From the NCBI GenBank assembly GCA_030631625.1, contig DAOVKT010000024.1, positions 1-23,362 on the forward strand: DNA of 23,362 nucleotides. The letters are read 5' to 3'. This document shows positions 15,618 through 22,276 of this stretch, piece by piece. The translations under genes were made by a program, and so were the position numbers. The stretch's first letter is position 1. Every line of letters begins with the position of its first letter. Origin of the DNA: JAGLTZ01 sp023135015 (GTDB lineage Bacteria > Blakebacterota > Blakebacteria > Blakebacterales > Blakebacteraceae). The notes under the pieces are model-generated. The model searched no databases. It had not been told where the DNA came from and saw nothing but the letters and a program-made list of their open reading frames with translations.

Positions 15618-16463
15618 TCAGAACGCCTCTCTCGTGTTTATCAAGTCACCGGGATGGGTCTTTCCACGCCGATCGAATTCCTTAGGGTCACCGGTAAAGG
15701 CCACCTCTCCTTCCTTGATGATAATCATCCTGTCTACATATCTGAATAATCCTTCATGAAGCCCTTGTGAAGTAATAAGCACACCAGGATTAGGAGGCCG
15801 TGGATCACGATCTTCCCATTCGGGCGGCGAAGGGCCAAAAGCCAGATCGAGCAGATCGCTGCCGGAGCCGGTATCGATATTCATCAGGGGGTCCTCGAAA
15901 ACGAGCAGTGCGGGGGACATCACCCAGGCCCGCGCAAGTGCCACCTTCTTGCATGTGGACTCATCCAGCGCCGCCGGCCTCAGGCTGCTCCACCTCGACA
16001 ACCCGCAGCGGTCGATCAGCACATTAACGTACTCTCCAACTCCTTGAATGTCTTTGAAACGTGTGTGATAGAGGGCAGGCAGGGCCACATTGTACCATAC
16101 AGTGAGGTTATAGATCAGGCCGCTGTTGTGAAACAGGTATCCCACATCGCGCCGCAGTTGCAGCTTTCTGTGTTCGGAGAGCCTCAATATACTGATTCCA
16201 TTAATCTCGATCTCCCCTCCCTCAGCTGACTCTACCCCTATGAGTATCCGGGGGATCAGACGGGCCGCCCACTCGGATTCCACAACCAGCACGACAACCT
16301 CGCCTCTGGAAACCTCCAGGTCCAGACCGACGAGGATTATCTCTTCATTATGACGAACCCGCAGTCCCTGGCACCGTAGTACCATCTCCGCTGGATGCGG
16401 GCTTGCCTCCCCGTCTCTTACTTCATCGAATCTTTCGGCCTGCGTGACCATCGGAACATCCAT
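15618..16463 (-). CDS. MlaF-like ABC subunit with degenerate catalytic motifs (pseudo-ATPase)
   Basis: 281 residues from an ATG at 16463 whose A is shared with the mlaE stop (TGATG); the frame is also open up to 16520. The fold of an MlaF ATPase is traceable end to end, yet every nucleotide motif is changed (residues counted from ATG 16463). The P-loop position reads VVESEWAARL (60-69) with no Gly-Lys-Ser/Thr. The Q-loop Gln is His112 (YLFHNSGLIYNLTVW). The signature is LDEST (166-170) instead of LSGGM/Q, though KKVALARAW follows normally. Walker B reads VFEDP (188-192) instead of DEP. The switch His is Ser232 (LITSQGL). The D-loop is NIDT. There is no frameshift: the reading frame, the coupling to mlaE and a 3-bp gap to mlaD are all intact. 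It probably serves as a non-hydrolysing structural partner of MlaE, or works with another ATPase encoded elsewhere. Confidence 0.85.
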   Translation of the reverse strand: MDVPMVTQAERFDEVRDGEASPHPAEMVLRCQGLRVRHNEEIILVGLDLEVSRGEVVVLVVESEWAARLIPRILIGVESAEGGEIEINGISILRLSEHRKLQLRRDVGYLFHNSGLIYNLTVWYNVALPALYHTRFKDIQGVGEYVNVLIDRCGLSRWSSLRPAALDESTCKKVALARAWVMSPALLVFEDPLMNIDTGSGSDLLDLAFGPSPPEWEDRDPRPPNPGVLITSQGLHEGLFRYVDRMIIIKEGEVAFTGDPKEFDRRGKTHPGDLINTREAF

Positions 16464-17281
16464 CAATAATAGAAGATCGCCGAGACAATCCCGGAGACCA
16501 GAAAGACAAGGGCCAGACACTCCACCACCGCCCTGGTGGTTGCCTTGGGAACGTCAGTAGGGGCGCCGGGTACGACAAGTCCATGGAATGCTGGCAGGAG
16601 CGATATTATCGTCCCGAAGAGAAAACCCTTTAAACCGGTCACATAAAAATCGGCCATCGTGAACTGATCGATTATGTAGCGCAGGAAGGTACCGGCCGTC
16701 ATGCCGGTAGTGAGCCTTGCGGAGACATACCCGAAAATCAACGCAACGACGTCAAAATAGACCACCAGGCACATAGTGGCCAGAGTCACCCCGACAAAGC
16801 GCGGGAATACCACATAATGCAGCGGATCTATCCCCATTGTTTCCAGGGCCGTGATCTCCTCCCAAACCCGGTTGGTGCTCAATTCTGCAGCAATGGCCGT
16901 CCCTGAGCGGCCGATGACCACTACCGCCGTCAGCAGGGGACCGAGTTCCCGGACCAGAGCCACAACGAATACGGTCCCGATAATCGCCTCGAATCCCACC
17001 TTCGAGGCCTGGTTGAGTACCTGGATTATTATAAGGGCAGTACTCACGGCGGATACGAATGTCAAAAAAGGAAGGGCATAAAGCCCAGTGAACTTCAACT
17101 GGTTGAGGATTACACGCCAAGTATAGCCTATACCGAGCGAGCGCAGCCTGAACATCACACCTGCAGCCTGGAAGGCGAAACGTATCTTGCTGGAGATGAT
17201 CTGTACACTCAGACGTGCACGGGCGCCCAGGCGTCCCAACAGGGTGAAGACAGATGACTGCTGCATACGTACAGTGGACAT
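16463..17281 (-). CDS. mlaE: MlaE-type ABC permease (phospholipid transport)
   Basis: 272 residues with five to six hydrophobic segments. The conserved MlaE core is present: ELGPLLTAVVVIGRSGTAIA, AELSTNRVWEEITALETMGI and DPLHYVVFPRFVG, plus the C-terminal VPGAPTDVPKATTRAVVECL. An amphipathic N-terminal interface helix precedes the first core helix. The family forms a homodimer in the inner membrane that moves phospholipid with an MlaF ATPase and an MlaD ring. The next gene overlaps its stop by one base and encodes a subunit lacking ATPase motifs. No MlaB or MlaC gene is in the window. ATG 17281 has no Shine-Dalgarno, and the best promoter predicts a start within two or three bases of it, so it may be nearly leaderless; ATG 17266 is an alternative. 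Confidence 0.93.
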   Translation of the reverse strand: MSTVRMQQSSVFTLLGRLGARARLSVQIISSKIRFAFQAAGVMFRLRSLGIGYTWRVILNQLKFTGLYALPFLTFVSAVSTALIIIQVLNQASKVGFEAIIGTVFVVALVRELGPLLTAVVVIGRSGTAIAAELSTNRVWEEITALETMGIDPLHYVVFPRFVGVTLATMCLVVYFDVVALIFGYVSARLTTGMTAGTFLRYIIDQFTMADFYVTGLKGFLFGTIISLLPAFHGLVVPGAPTDVPKATTRAVVECLALVFLVSGIVSAIFYY

Positions 17282-17289
17282 GGAGCGTC

Positions 17290-17319
17290 AGTATAAGGAG
17301 GCTTGGAAGCTGACGGCAA
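17290..17319 (-). promoter_or_regulatory. mlaE operon promoter (TTGCCG / TATACT)
   Basis: Minus strand: TTGCCG at 17314-17319, an 18-bp spacer, and TATACT at 17290-17295. The predicted start is near 17283, only two or three bases before the mlaE ATG at 17281. The spacer contains the right-hand arm (as read here) of an 11-bp inverted repeat, so a repressor bound there would cover the promoter. This is inferred from sequence only. Confidence 0.45.
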
Positions 17320-17364
17320 GCTCCTGCTGGACCGATATAGTGATTATTGCGAGCAGCTTCCAAG
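17302..17364. repeat. 11-bp inverted repeat in the mlaE / diguanylate cyclase intergenic region
   Basis: CTTGGAAGCTG at 17302-17312 and its exact reverse complement CAGCTTCCAAG at 17354-17364, separated by 41 bp. The first arm lies in the spacer of the predicted mlaE promoter and the second about 70 bp upstream of its start. Perfect arms of this length in a 167-bp divergent gap suggest an operator pair or a looping site. Confidence 0.55.
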
Positions 17365-17448
17365 TTCGTTAAGGTTGGAGCTGCACAGCGCTCATCTGAA
17401 AACTACGGGTGGGCACTGATACGCTCTCGATGCATCCAAACAGGTATC

Positions 17449-19482
17449 ATGATCGATACGAACGGACAGGACAGGCGGACCTTCACGAACCTCCTGGTAA
17501 GTGCTCTCTCGCACCTGCACAGCGGGGGAGATACGGCCGTATCGCTGAGGGAGTTCCTGTCCGATATGAGGGAGCTCTTCCAGGTTACCGGCGTACTGTG
17601 GTGGGAGCTCGACAGGAGCAGACAGTCCCTTTCTCTGGTTTCCTATACGGGTCCATTCGATGCGGGAGGGGAGGGTCTGACTATTTCAGCCACCCATGGT
17701 TTCACCGGAGCCGTCCTGGAGAGCGCAACCCCACAGGTTCTGGAAGGACCTGCGCTGAAAGACAACCTGCCCGAATCCTTTACATCGCATGAGGAAGTCG
17801 AGACAGCTCTGGGTGTTCGGGTCAGCTCGAGGGAGCGGCCCACCGGCGTCCTGGTCACGCTCTTTCCCTCGGGAGCTTCGCTGGCCATGCAACAGATGGA
17901 GACCGTGCAGCTTCTGGCTTCCGAGCTGGGACGCGCCCTGGGGGTCCAGCACCTCCGGGAGGAGTTACAGACCCAGTTCAAGCGGCTAAAGCTCCTCCAG
18001 GGCCTCAGCCGCATCCTCCAGTCGGATGACCCCATCGAAGAACGGCTCCATAGACTCATCGAGTCTCTGACCGGTGCCTTTGATGCCAGCTACGGGCACA
18101 TCATACTTGCCGACGAAGATGGGCAGGTATTGAGATTCCGGGCAAGTTCCGGGGTTGATATGGAGGAACTCAGGAGCCTGGAGATCGAACCCGGGACCGG
18201 CATCATCGGGAAGGTCTTCCAGAGCAGTCAGCCGATTCTGGTACCCGATGTGTCCGAGAACCCCGATTACGTCGAGGGCTATCCCGGCGTGCGGAGCGAG
18301 ATGGCGGTTCCGATCGAGGCGGAGGGTGAGGTCATGGGGGTCCTCAACCTGGAGTCAGACCAGCTCGCGGCCTTCGATCCGGACGACCTGCGTATGGTGG
18401 GCATAACCGCCTCGCAAGCCGGTGCCATACTGCGTCACGCCCTGGACTATGACGCCACTATGTATCACCTGATGGAGCTGGAACTGCTGAACAGGGTCAC
18501 GAGGGCCATAACAACCACCGACGAAGTCGATGAGCTCCTCCAGACAATCGTGCGGGAGATTCATTCGTCTCTGGATGTCACGTCGATCGGCATACTGCTG
18601 GTTGGACCCGACGGTGTTGAGATGAACGTGCGTGCGGCCGCCGGAGATCATGCCGCAGATATGCCGAAGCTGAAGTTGAGGGTGGGAAAAGGTGTGACAG
18701 GCGACGCCGCTCTGAAGGGCACGACCCAATACCTGCCCGACGTCACCCGGGATGAAAGATATGTGCCCGTCGATCCGAACATCCGCTGCGAACTCGCCGT
18801 TCCCCTGATAAGCAAGGGATCTGTTATGGGAGTTCTCAATCTCGAGAGCTCGACCGTAAACGCCTTTAGTGAGGAAGACCGCCACGTCGTGGAAATCGTT
18901 GCCGCCCAGACTGCCCAGATCCTCACAAAAGCCCTTCTGTACGAAGAGATGGCCACGATGGCGGTCACCGATGGTCTCACAGGACTCTTCAATCACAGGC
19001 AGTTCTTCGTACGGCTTGATGCGGAATTCAAGCGCGCAATCAGGTATACCTATCCCCTTTCGCTGATAATGCTCGATATCGACTTCTTCAAGAACTTCAA
19101 CGACACCCACGGCCACCTGCGAGGAGATGCGGTACTGCGGGAGATCGCCTCAATCATCACCAAGACGATGCGTGAGACCGACGTGGTGGCCCGCTATGGT
19201 GGTGAGGAGTTCGTGGCGATCCTCCCACTGTGTCACGAATCGACCGCGATGGAAGTGGCCGAGCGGCTCAGAATGAGTATCGAGAGCGCGGGATTGGGAG
19301 GTGAAGGCGGGGCGCACCCTCTCACCGTCAGTATTGGCATATGCTCCGCTCCGAAAGATGCCTCCAGCTATGAGGAACTTGTCAAACGGACAGACGACGC
19401 CATGTACTTCAGCAAGCGGATGGGCCGCAACCTCTGCACGCTGTGGCGGCCCGACCTGGCCGCAGGCTCACCTGAAACCTGA
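17449..19482 (+). CDS. GAF-GAF-GAF-GGDEF diguanylate cyclase
   Basis: 677 residues from ATG 17449. There is no membrane segment, so it is cytoplasmic. Three GAF sensor domains occupy about residues 15-165, 180-330 and 350-495. The second and third are clearly related, as both contain VMGVLNLES followed by an AF..(D/E)D motif and a closing helix rich in Ala and Gln. The GGDEF domain (about 505-660) has VTDGLTGLFNHRQFF, the metal site MLDIDFFKNFNDTHGH, the active-site loop GGEEF (584-588) and an inhibitory I-site RETD (575-578) five residues before it. It should make c-di-GMP from GTP with product inhibition. The longer frame begins at TTG 17347, inside the intergenic inverted repeat, and lacks a ribosome site, so I prefer 17449 (AGG 5 bases upstream). 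It is divergent from the mla operon. Confidence 0.92.
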   Translation: MIDTNGQDRRTFTNLLVSALSHLHSGGDTAVSLREFLSDMRELFQVTGVLWWELDRSRQSLSLVSYTGPFDAGGEGLTISATHGFTGAVLESATPQVLEGPALKDNLPESFTSHEEVETALGVRVSSRERPTGVLVTLFPSGASLAMQQMETVQLLASELGRALGVQHLREELQTQFKRLKLLQGLSRILQSDDPIEERLHRLIESLTGAFDASYGHIILADEDGQVLRFRASSGVDMEELRSLEIEPGTGIIGKVFQSSQPILVPDVSENPDYVEGYPGVRSEMAVPIEAEGEVMGVLNLESDQLAAFDPDDLRMVGITASQAGAILRHALDYDATMYHLMELELLNRVTRAITTTDEVDELLQTIVREIHSSLDVTSIGILLVGPDGVEMNVRAAAGDHAADMPKLKLRVGKGVTGDAALKGTTQYLPDVTRDERYVPVDPNIRCELAVPLISKGSVMGVLNLESSTVNAFSEEDRHVVEIVAAQTAQILTKALLYEEMATMAVTDGLTGLFNHRQFFVRLDAEFKRAIRYTYPLSLIMLDIDFFKNFNDTHGHLRGDAVLREIASIITKTMRETDVVARYGGEEFVAILPLCHESTAMEVAERLRMSIESAGLGGEGGAHPLTVSIGICSAPKDASSYEELVKRTDDAMYFSKRMGRNLCTLWRPDLAAGSPET

Positions 19483-19489
19483 CACCTGA

Positions 19490-20245
19490 TCAACCGCACA
19501 ATACAGAGCCGCCATTGACATTCACTATCTCCCCGGTGATGTGTGCGGCCAGGTCTGAAGCCAGAAAAGCCACAGGACCGGCAATCTCCTCCGGTTGAGC
19601 CATCCTGCCGCGTGGAATGGTCTTCTCAACCTCGGCGACCTCTTCGTTCGAGAGCTCATCCGTTACCATATCAGTGAGCACCCAACCCGGAGCGACTGCG
19701 TTTACGGTGATGCCATCGGGGGCGAGCTCGACCGCCAGCGACTTTGTCAGACTCTGGATAGCGCCTTTGCTGGCCGCGTAGTGGCTGTGCCCAGCCTCAC
19801 CGCGCTGAGCTGCTGTGGAGGAGATATATATGATACGCCCGAAACCCTTATCCCTCAGGAAGGGGACAGAACTCCTGGTCAGGTAGAACGCCGAATCCAG
19901 ATTGATCCGCATCGTTTCACCCCACACATCGTCGGGCATGGACTCTATTGGCCCTCCTGTCCAGATACCGGCATTGTGCACCAGAATGTCCAGACCACCA
20001 AGCTGTGAGACCGTCTCGCGCACCAGGCGTTCACATTCCTCTCGGGAAGAGAGGTCCGCACAGAAAGCGAAGGCTCGCTTACCTCCCAACCCCAGTTCCC
20101 TGACCAGCTCCTCGGCCTGGCCGGAACGTTCGCGGTAGGAAAAGGACACAGTGGCTCCGGCTTCGGCCAGCGCCCTGACCGTAGCCGCACCGATCCCGCG
20201 TGAACCACCAGTTATTAGTGCCAGCCGACCATTTAGATCTATCAT
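19490..20245 (-). CDS. short-chain dehydrogenase/reductase, FabG-like
   Basis: 251 residues, a classical SDR length. The cofactor motif TGGSRGIG is at 12-19, with Arg and Ser after beta2 (SYRERS) favouring NADPH. HNAGIW supplies the NAG motif, and the catalytic Ser, Tyr and Lys are in ISSTAAQ and HYAASKGA. The C-terminal VNVNGG is typical of FabG-type 3-oxoacyl-ACP reductases, but glucose dehydrogenase-like and other SDR roles are equally possible since there are no fatty acid genes nearby. The start ATG 20245 follows GGGGTGAACAG; the frame upstream to 20353 is not supported. It is 22 bp after the adenosine-specific kinase gene, so they probably share a transcript, and it ends 7 bp from the convergent diguanylate cyclase gene. 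Confidence 0.9.
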   Translation of the reverse strand: MIDLNGRLALITGGSRGIGAATVRALAEAGATVSFSYRERSGQAEELVRELGLGGKRAFAFCADLSSREECERLVRETVSQLGGLDILVHNAGIWTGGPIESMPDDVWGETMRINLDSAFYLTRSSVPFLRDKGFGRIIYISSTAAQRGEAGHSHYAASKGAIQSLTKSLAVELAPDGITVNAVAPGWVLTDMVTDELSNEEVAEVEKTIPRGRMAQPEEIAGPVAFLASDLAAHITGEIVNVNGGSVLCG

Positions 20246-20267
20246 CTGTTCACCCCGTTGCTTTGGA

Positions 20268-20750
20268 TCACAGCTTGTAACCGATATCGCGCAGGAACCG
20301 GTGCCGCTCGATCTGCTCCTCCTGGGATTCCTCACCCAGAGGAGATTCTCCATCGATCACTCCGGCTACCCCCCTGCCCACCTCGGAGGCGGCGACGATC
20401 ACCTGCACCGGGTTAGCGGTTGCGCAAAATATCGTACAGACCTCCGGAACCATCTTGACGGCGTTCAACACATTAATGGGAAAGGCCCCCGAGAGGAATA
20501 TGGCAAAGAAGTGGCCGGCACCAACTTCAGCGCAGGCCTTGCGGGCCAGCGTCGTCATCTCATCGTCTGTGCCGGAGTAGCGGATCAGCCGGGGGCCGGA
20601 GGCTTCGCAGAACCCCAGCCCGAATTCGAGGCCGGGCACGCTCTGTACCAGCGCCTCATGCAGATCCTCGACGGTCTTGATAAAATGAGTCTGCCCGAGG
20701 ATCACATTGACCCCCTCATGCATGTCTATCGGAACCAGTATCAATTCCAT
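20268..20750 (-). CDS. adenosine-specific kinase family protein (COG1839 type)
   Basis: 160 residues. The sequence matches what I recall of this compact family almost throughout: MHEGVNVILGQTHFIKTVED, LHEALVQSVPGLEFGLGFCE, ASGPRLIRYSGTDDEM, VGAGHFFAIFLSGAFPINVL and IFCATANPVQVIVAASEVGR. The family name comes from a thermophile protein, and the assigned reaction (phosphorylation of adenosine) is weakly established. There is no P-loop. It is cytoplasmic, with no signal peptide. The start ATG 20750 follows GGAGGG eight bases upstream; an ATG at 20798 is rejected. It is followed by the SDR gene. Confidence 0.88.
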   Translation of the reverse strand: MELILVPIDMHEGVNVILGQTHFIKTVEDLHEALVQSVPGLEFGLGFCEASGPRLIRYSGTDDEMTTLARKACAEVGAGHFFAIFLSGAFPINVLNAVKMVPEVCTIFCATANPVQVIVAASEVGRGVAGVIDGESPLGEESQEEQIERHRFLRDIGYKL

Positions 20751-20862
20751 GGCGCTATCCCTCCATATGGTAATCATTGGAACACCGGCTATGGTCACAA
20801 CGTATGATTCTGTAACTTATGGGCAGCCTGATTTGAATCGAGAATGAAATCAAGAAGAGCGA

Positions 20863-21078
20863 ATGAATAAGATCATTAAAACCCTGCTGCGCCGGCTGAC
20901 AGGCATTGTCCTCCTTCTGCTCGGATTCGCCGGACTCGTGCTGCCCGGCCTCCAGGGAATTCTCATGATCGTCGGGGGGTTACTTATTCTATTCCCCGAA
21001 GAGACTGCGCTTGGCAAAAAGATCCGGCAGTGGTTGAAAAAGAAAAAGGATCAGGCAAGGAAAAAGCTGGCGCGCTAG
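20863..21078 (+). CDS. small PGPGW-like membrane protein
   Basis: 71 residues. Two hydrophobic segments (about 13-30 and 32-44) flank LVLPGLQGILMIVGGLLILF, which resembles the core of the PGPGW family of small transmembrane proteins, here with PGLQG in place of PGPGW. The C-terminus is strongly basic (KKIRQWLKKKKDQARKKLAR), so it should face the cytoplasm. A purine-rich AAGAAGAGCGA precedes the ATG at 20863. The function is unknown. It stands alone, divergent from the adenosine kinase gene and convergent with the ABC-2 permease. A 36-bp tandem repeat spans its stop codon. Confidence 0.72.
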   Translation: MNKIIKTLLRRLTGIVLLLLGFAGLVLPGLQGILMIVGGLLILFPEETALGKKIRQWLKKKKDQARKKLAR

Positions 21079-21134
21079 AAACGGAATCAGTCTATGGAAA
21101 AGCTGGAGCACCGGAAACAGAATTAGTCTCCGGA
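21063..21134. repeat. imperfect 36-bp tandem repeat across a stop codon
   Basis: Two adjacent 36-bp units, 21063-21098 and 21099-21134, agree at 28 of 36 positions by hand alignment. Unit 1 holds the last codons and TAG of the PGPGW-like gene. Unit 2 lies just outside and is in the same frame, since 36 is divisible by three. At the position of the TAG, unit 2 has CGG. Confidence 0.7.
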
Positions 21135-21148
21135 TGAGAACTGAGCAT

Positions 21149-22273
21149 CTACCGGGCCTGCTTCCGGAAGCGAAGCCCCGCCATAAGCAATGCAAGCGGG
21201 CCGAGTATCGCGAGCCCCGCGGTCTCGAGCCGGAATGCCCCGAGCCCGCTCCCCTTTAGAAATAGTTCGCGCACTACGACCAGAAAGTAGCGGAGCGGAT
21301 TTACATAGGTCAGCTTCTGCATGATATCAGGCATGTTCTCAATCGGGAAGAAGAGCCCCGACATCATTATGCCGAAGATCAGAAAAAACCAGGTCATGAA
21401 GAGCGCCTGCTGCTGGGAGCGGGCGATGGTGCTGACCAGAATCCCCAGTCCGAGGGTATTGAAAAGGAAGAGAAATGAGAAGGCTGCCAGCAGCCCCCAC
21501 GAGCCCCGCATTGGAACACCGAACCAGAAGAGGCAGACAGAGATTGCAATGGCCAGGGCGATATAAGCTATGAATACAAATGGGAGGATCTTGCCCAGCA
21601 GGAGCTGCACGGTCCTTATCGGCGTGACCGAAAGCTGCTCAAGTGTCCCCGTTTCCCTCTCGCGCACCAGTCCCATACCGGTGATCAGACTTGTGATCAT
21701 CGTCAGCAGTATGACCACAATACCCGGGACCATATAGAAGCGGCTTTCAAGCTCGGGGTTGTAGAAGACTGTCACCCTGGGACGCAGGTCTGGCAAGGGT
21801 CGGCCCGCCAGCCTGTCCCTGATACGGCTGAGAGCATACGACTCGGTGATTCCCCGGGAATGGGCCGCGGCTATCAGAGAGGCGTTTGAATCGACACCGT
21901 CCATGAGCATCTGGACACTTGTCGCCTCGCCCCGGCCGAGCCGGCGGGCGAACCCGGCCGGGATGATCAGTGCCGAGGATATCTCACCGGCGTCGAGGGA
22001 CTCCCTTACGGCCTGCGGACCTGAAAGCAGCCCCCTGAAGTCAAAGGTCTCGTTGTGCCGGAAGTCCTCGATAAGACGCCGGCTCTCCGGGGAGCGGTCG
22101 TAATCGACAACTCCGAGGGGCAGATACCTGACGTCTACGGTAACGGCATATCCGAGCAGGATGACCTGGATGACGGGCATGATCAGGATCATCGCCATCA
22201 TCTGGTGGTCGCGCAGCACCAGCAGGAGTTCCTTCCGGAACACATGGCCTATGATGCGAAGGCTCCTAGTCAT
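21149..22273 (-). CDS. ABC-2 type transporter permease (YhhJ/YbhR-like)
   Basis: 374 residues of the ABC2_membrane_3 type. Membrane helix 1 is at about 26-46 (MAMILIMPVIQVILLGYAVT). A large extracytoplasmic domain covers about 47-175 (LPLGVVDYDRSPESRRLIED, then ISSALIIPAGFARRLGRGEA), and five more helices lie from about 180 to 365. The motif RERETGTLEQLSVTPI is the conserved cytoplasmic loop of the family, and the end MSGLFFPIENMP and LTYVNPLRYFLVV is also typical. It starts 3 bp after a paralogous permease, so the pair would form a heterodimeric exporter (as YbhS/YbhR with the ATPase YbhF), with the ATPase and membrane fusion protein expected upstream, beyond the window. The substrate is unknown. 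Its 3' end converges on the small membrane protein gene. Confidence 0.93.
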   Translation of the reverse strand: MTRSLRIIGHVFRKELLLVLRDHQMMAMILIMPVIQVILLGYAVTVDVRYLPLGVVDYDRSPESRRLIEDFRHNETFDFRGLLSGPQAVRESLDAGEISSALIIPAGFARRLGRGEATSVQMLMDGVDSNASLIAAAHSRGITESYALSRIRDRLAGRPLPDLRPRVTVFYNPELESRFYMVPGIVVILLTMITSLITGMGLVRERETGTLEQLSVTPIRTVQLLLGKILPFVFIAYIALAIAISVCLFWFGVPMRGSWGLLAAFSFLFLFNTLGLGILVSTIARSQQQALFMTWFFLIFGIMMSGLFFPIENMPDIMQKLTYVNPLRYFLVVVRELFLKGSGLGAFRLETAGLAILGPLALLMAGLRFRKQAR

Positions 22274-22276
22274 CGA

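Noticed and set aside
15618..16520. Frameshift or assembly error as the explanation for the odd ABC motifs
   Set aside because: The P-loop codons re-read correctly in one frame, sequence before and after each motif still matches the family, and both gene junctions are intact.
17347..17448. TTG start giving a 711-residue diguanylate cyclase
   Set aside because: No ribosome site, rare start codon, and the segment lies in the intergenic region with the inverted repeat; ATG 17449 fits the domain start.
20246..20353. Longer N-terminus for the SDR protein
   Set aside because: It would run into the preceding gene; ATG 20245 directly precedes the Rossmann fold and has a ribosome site.
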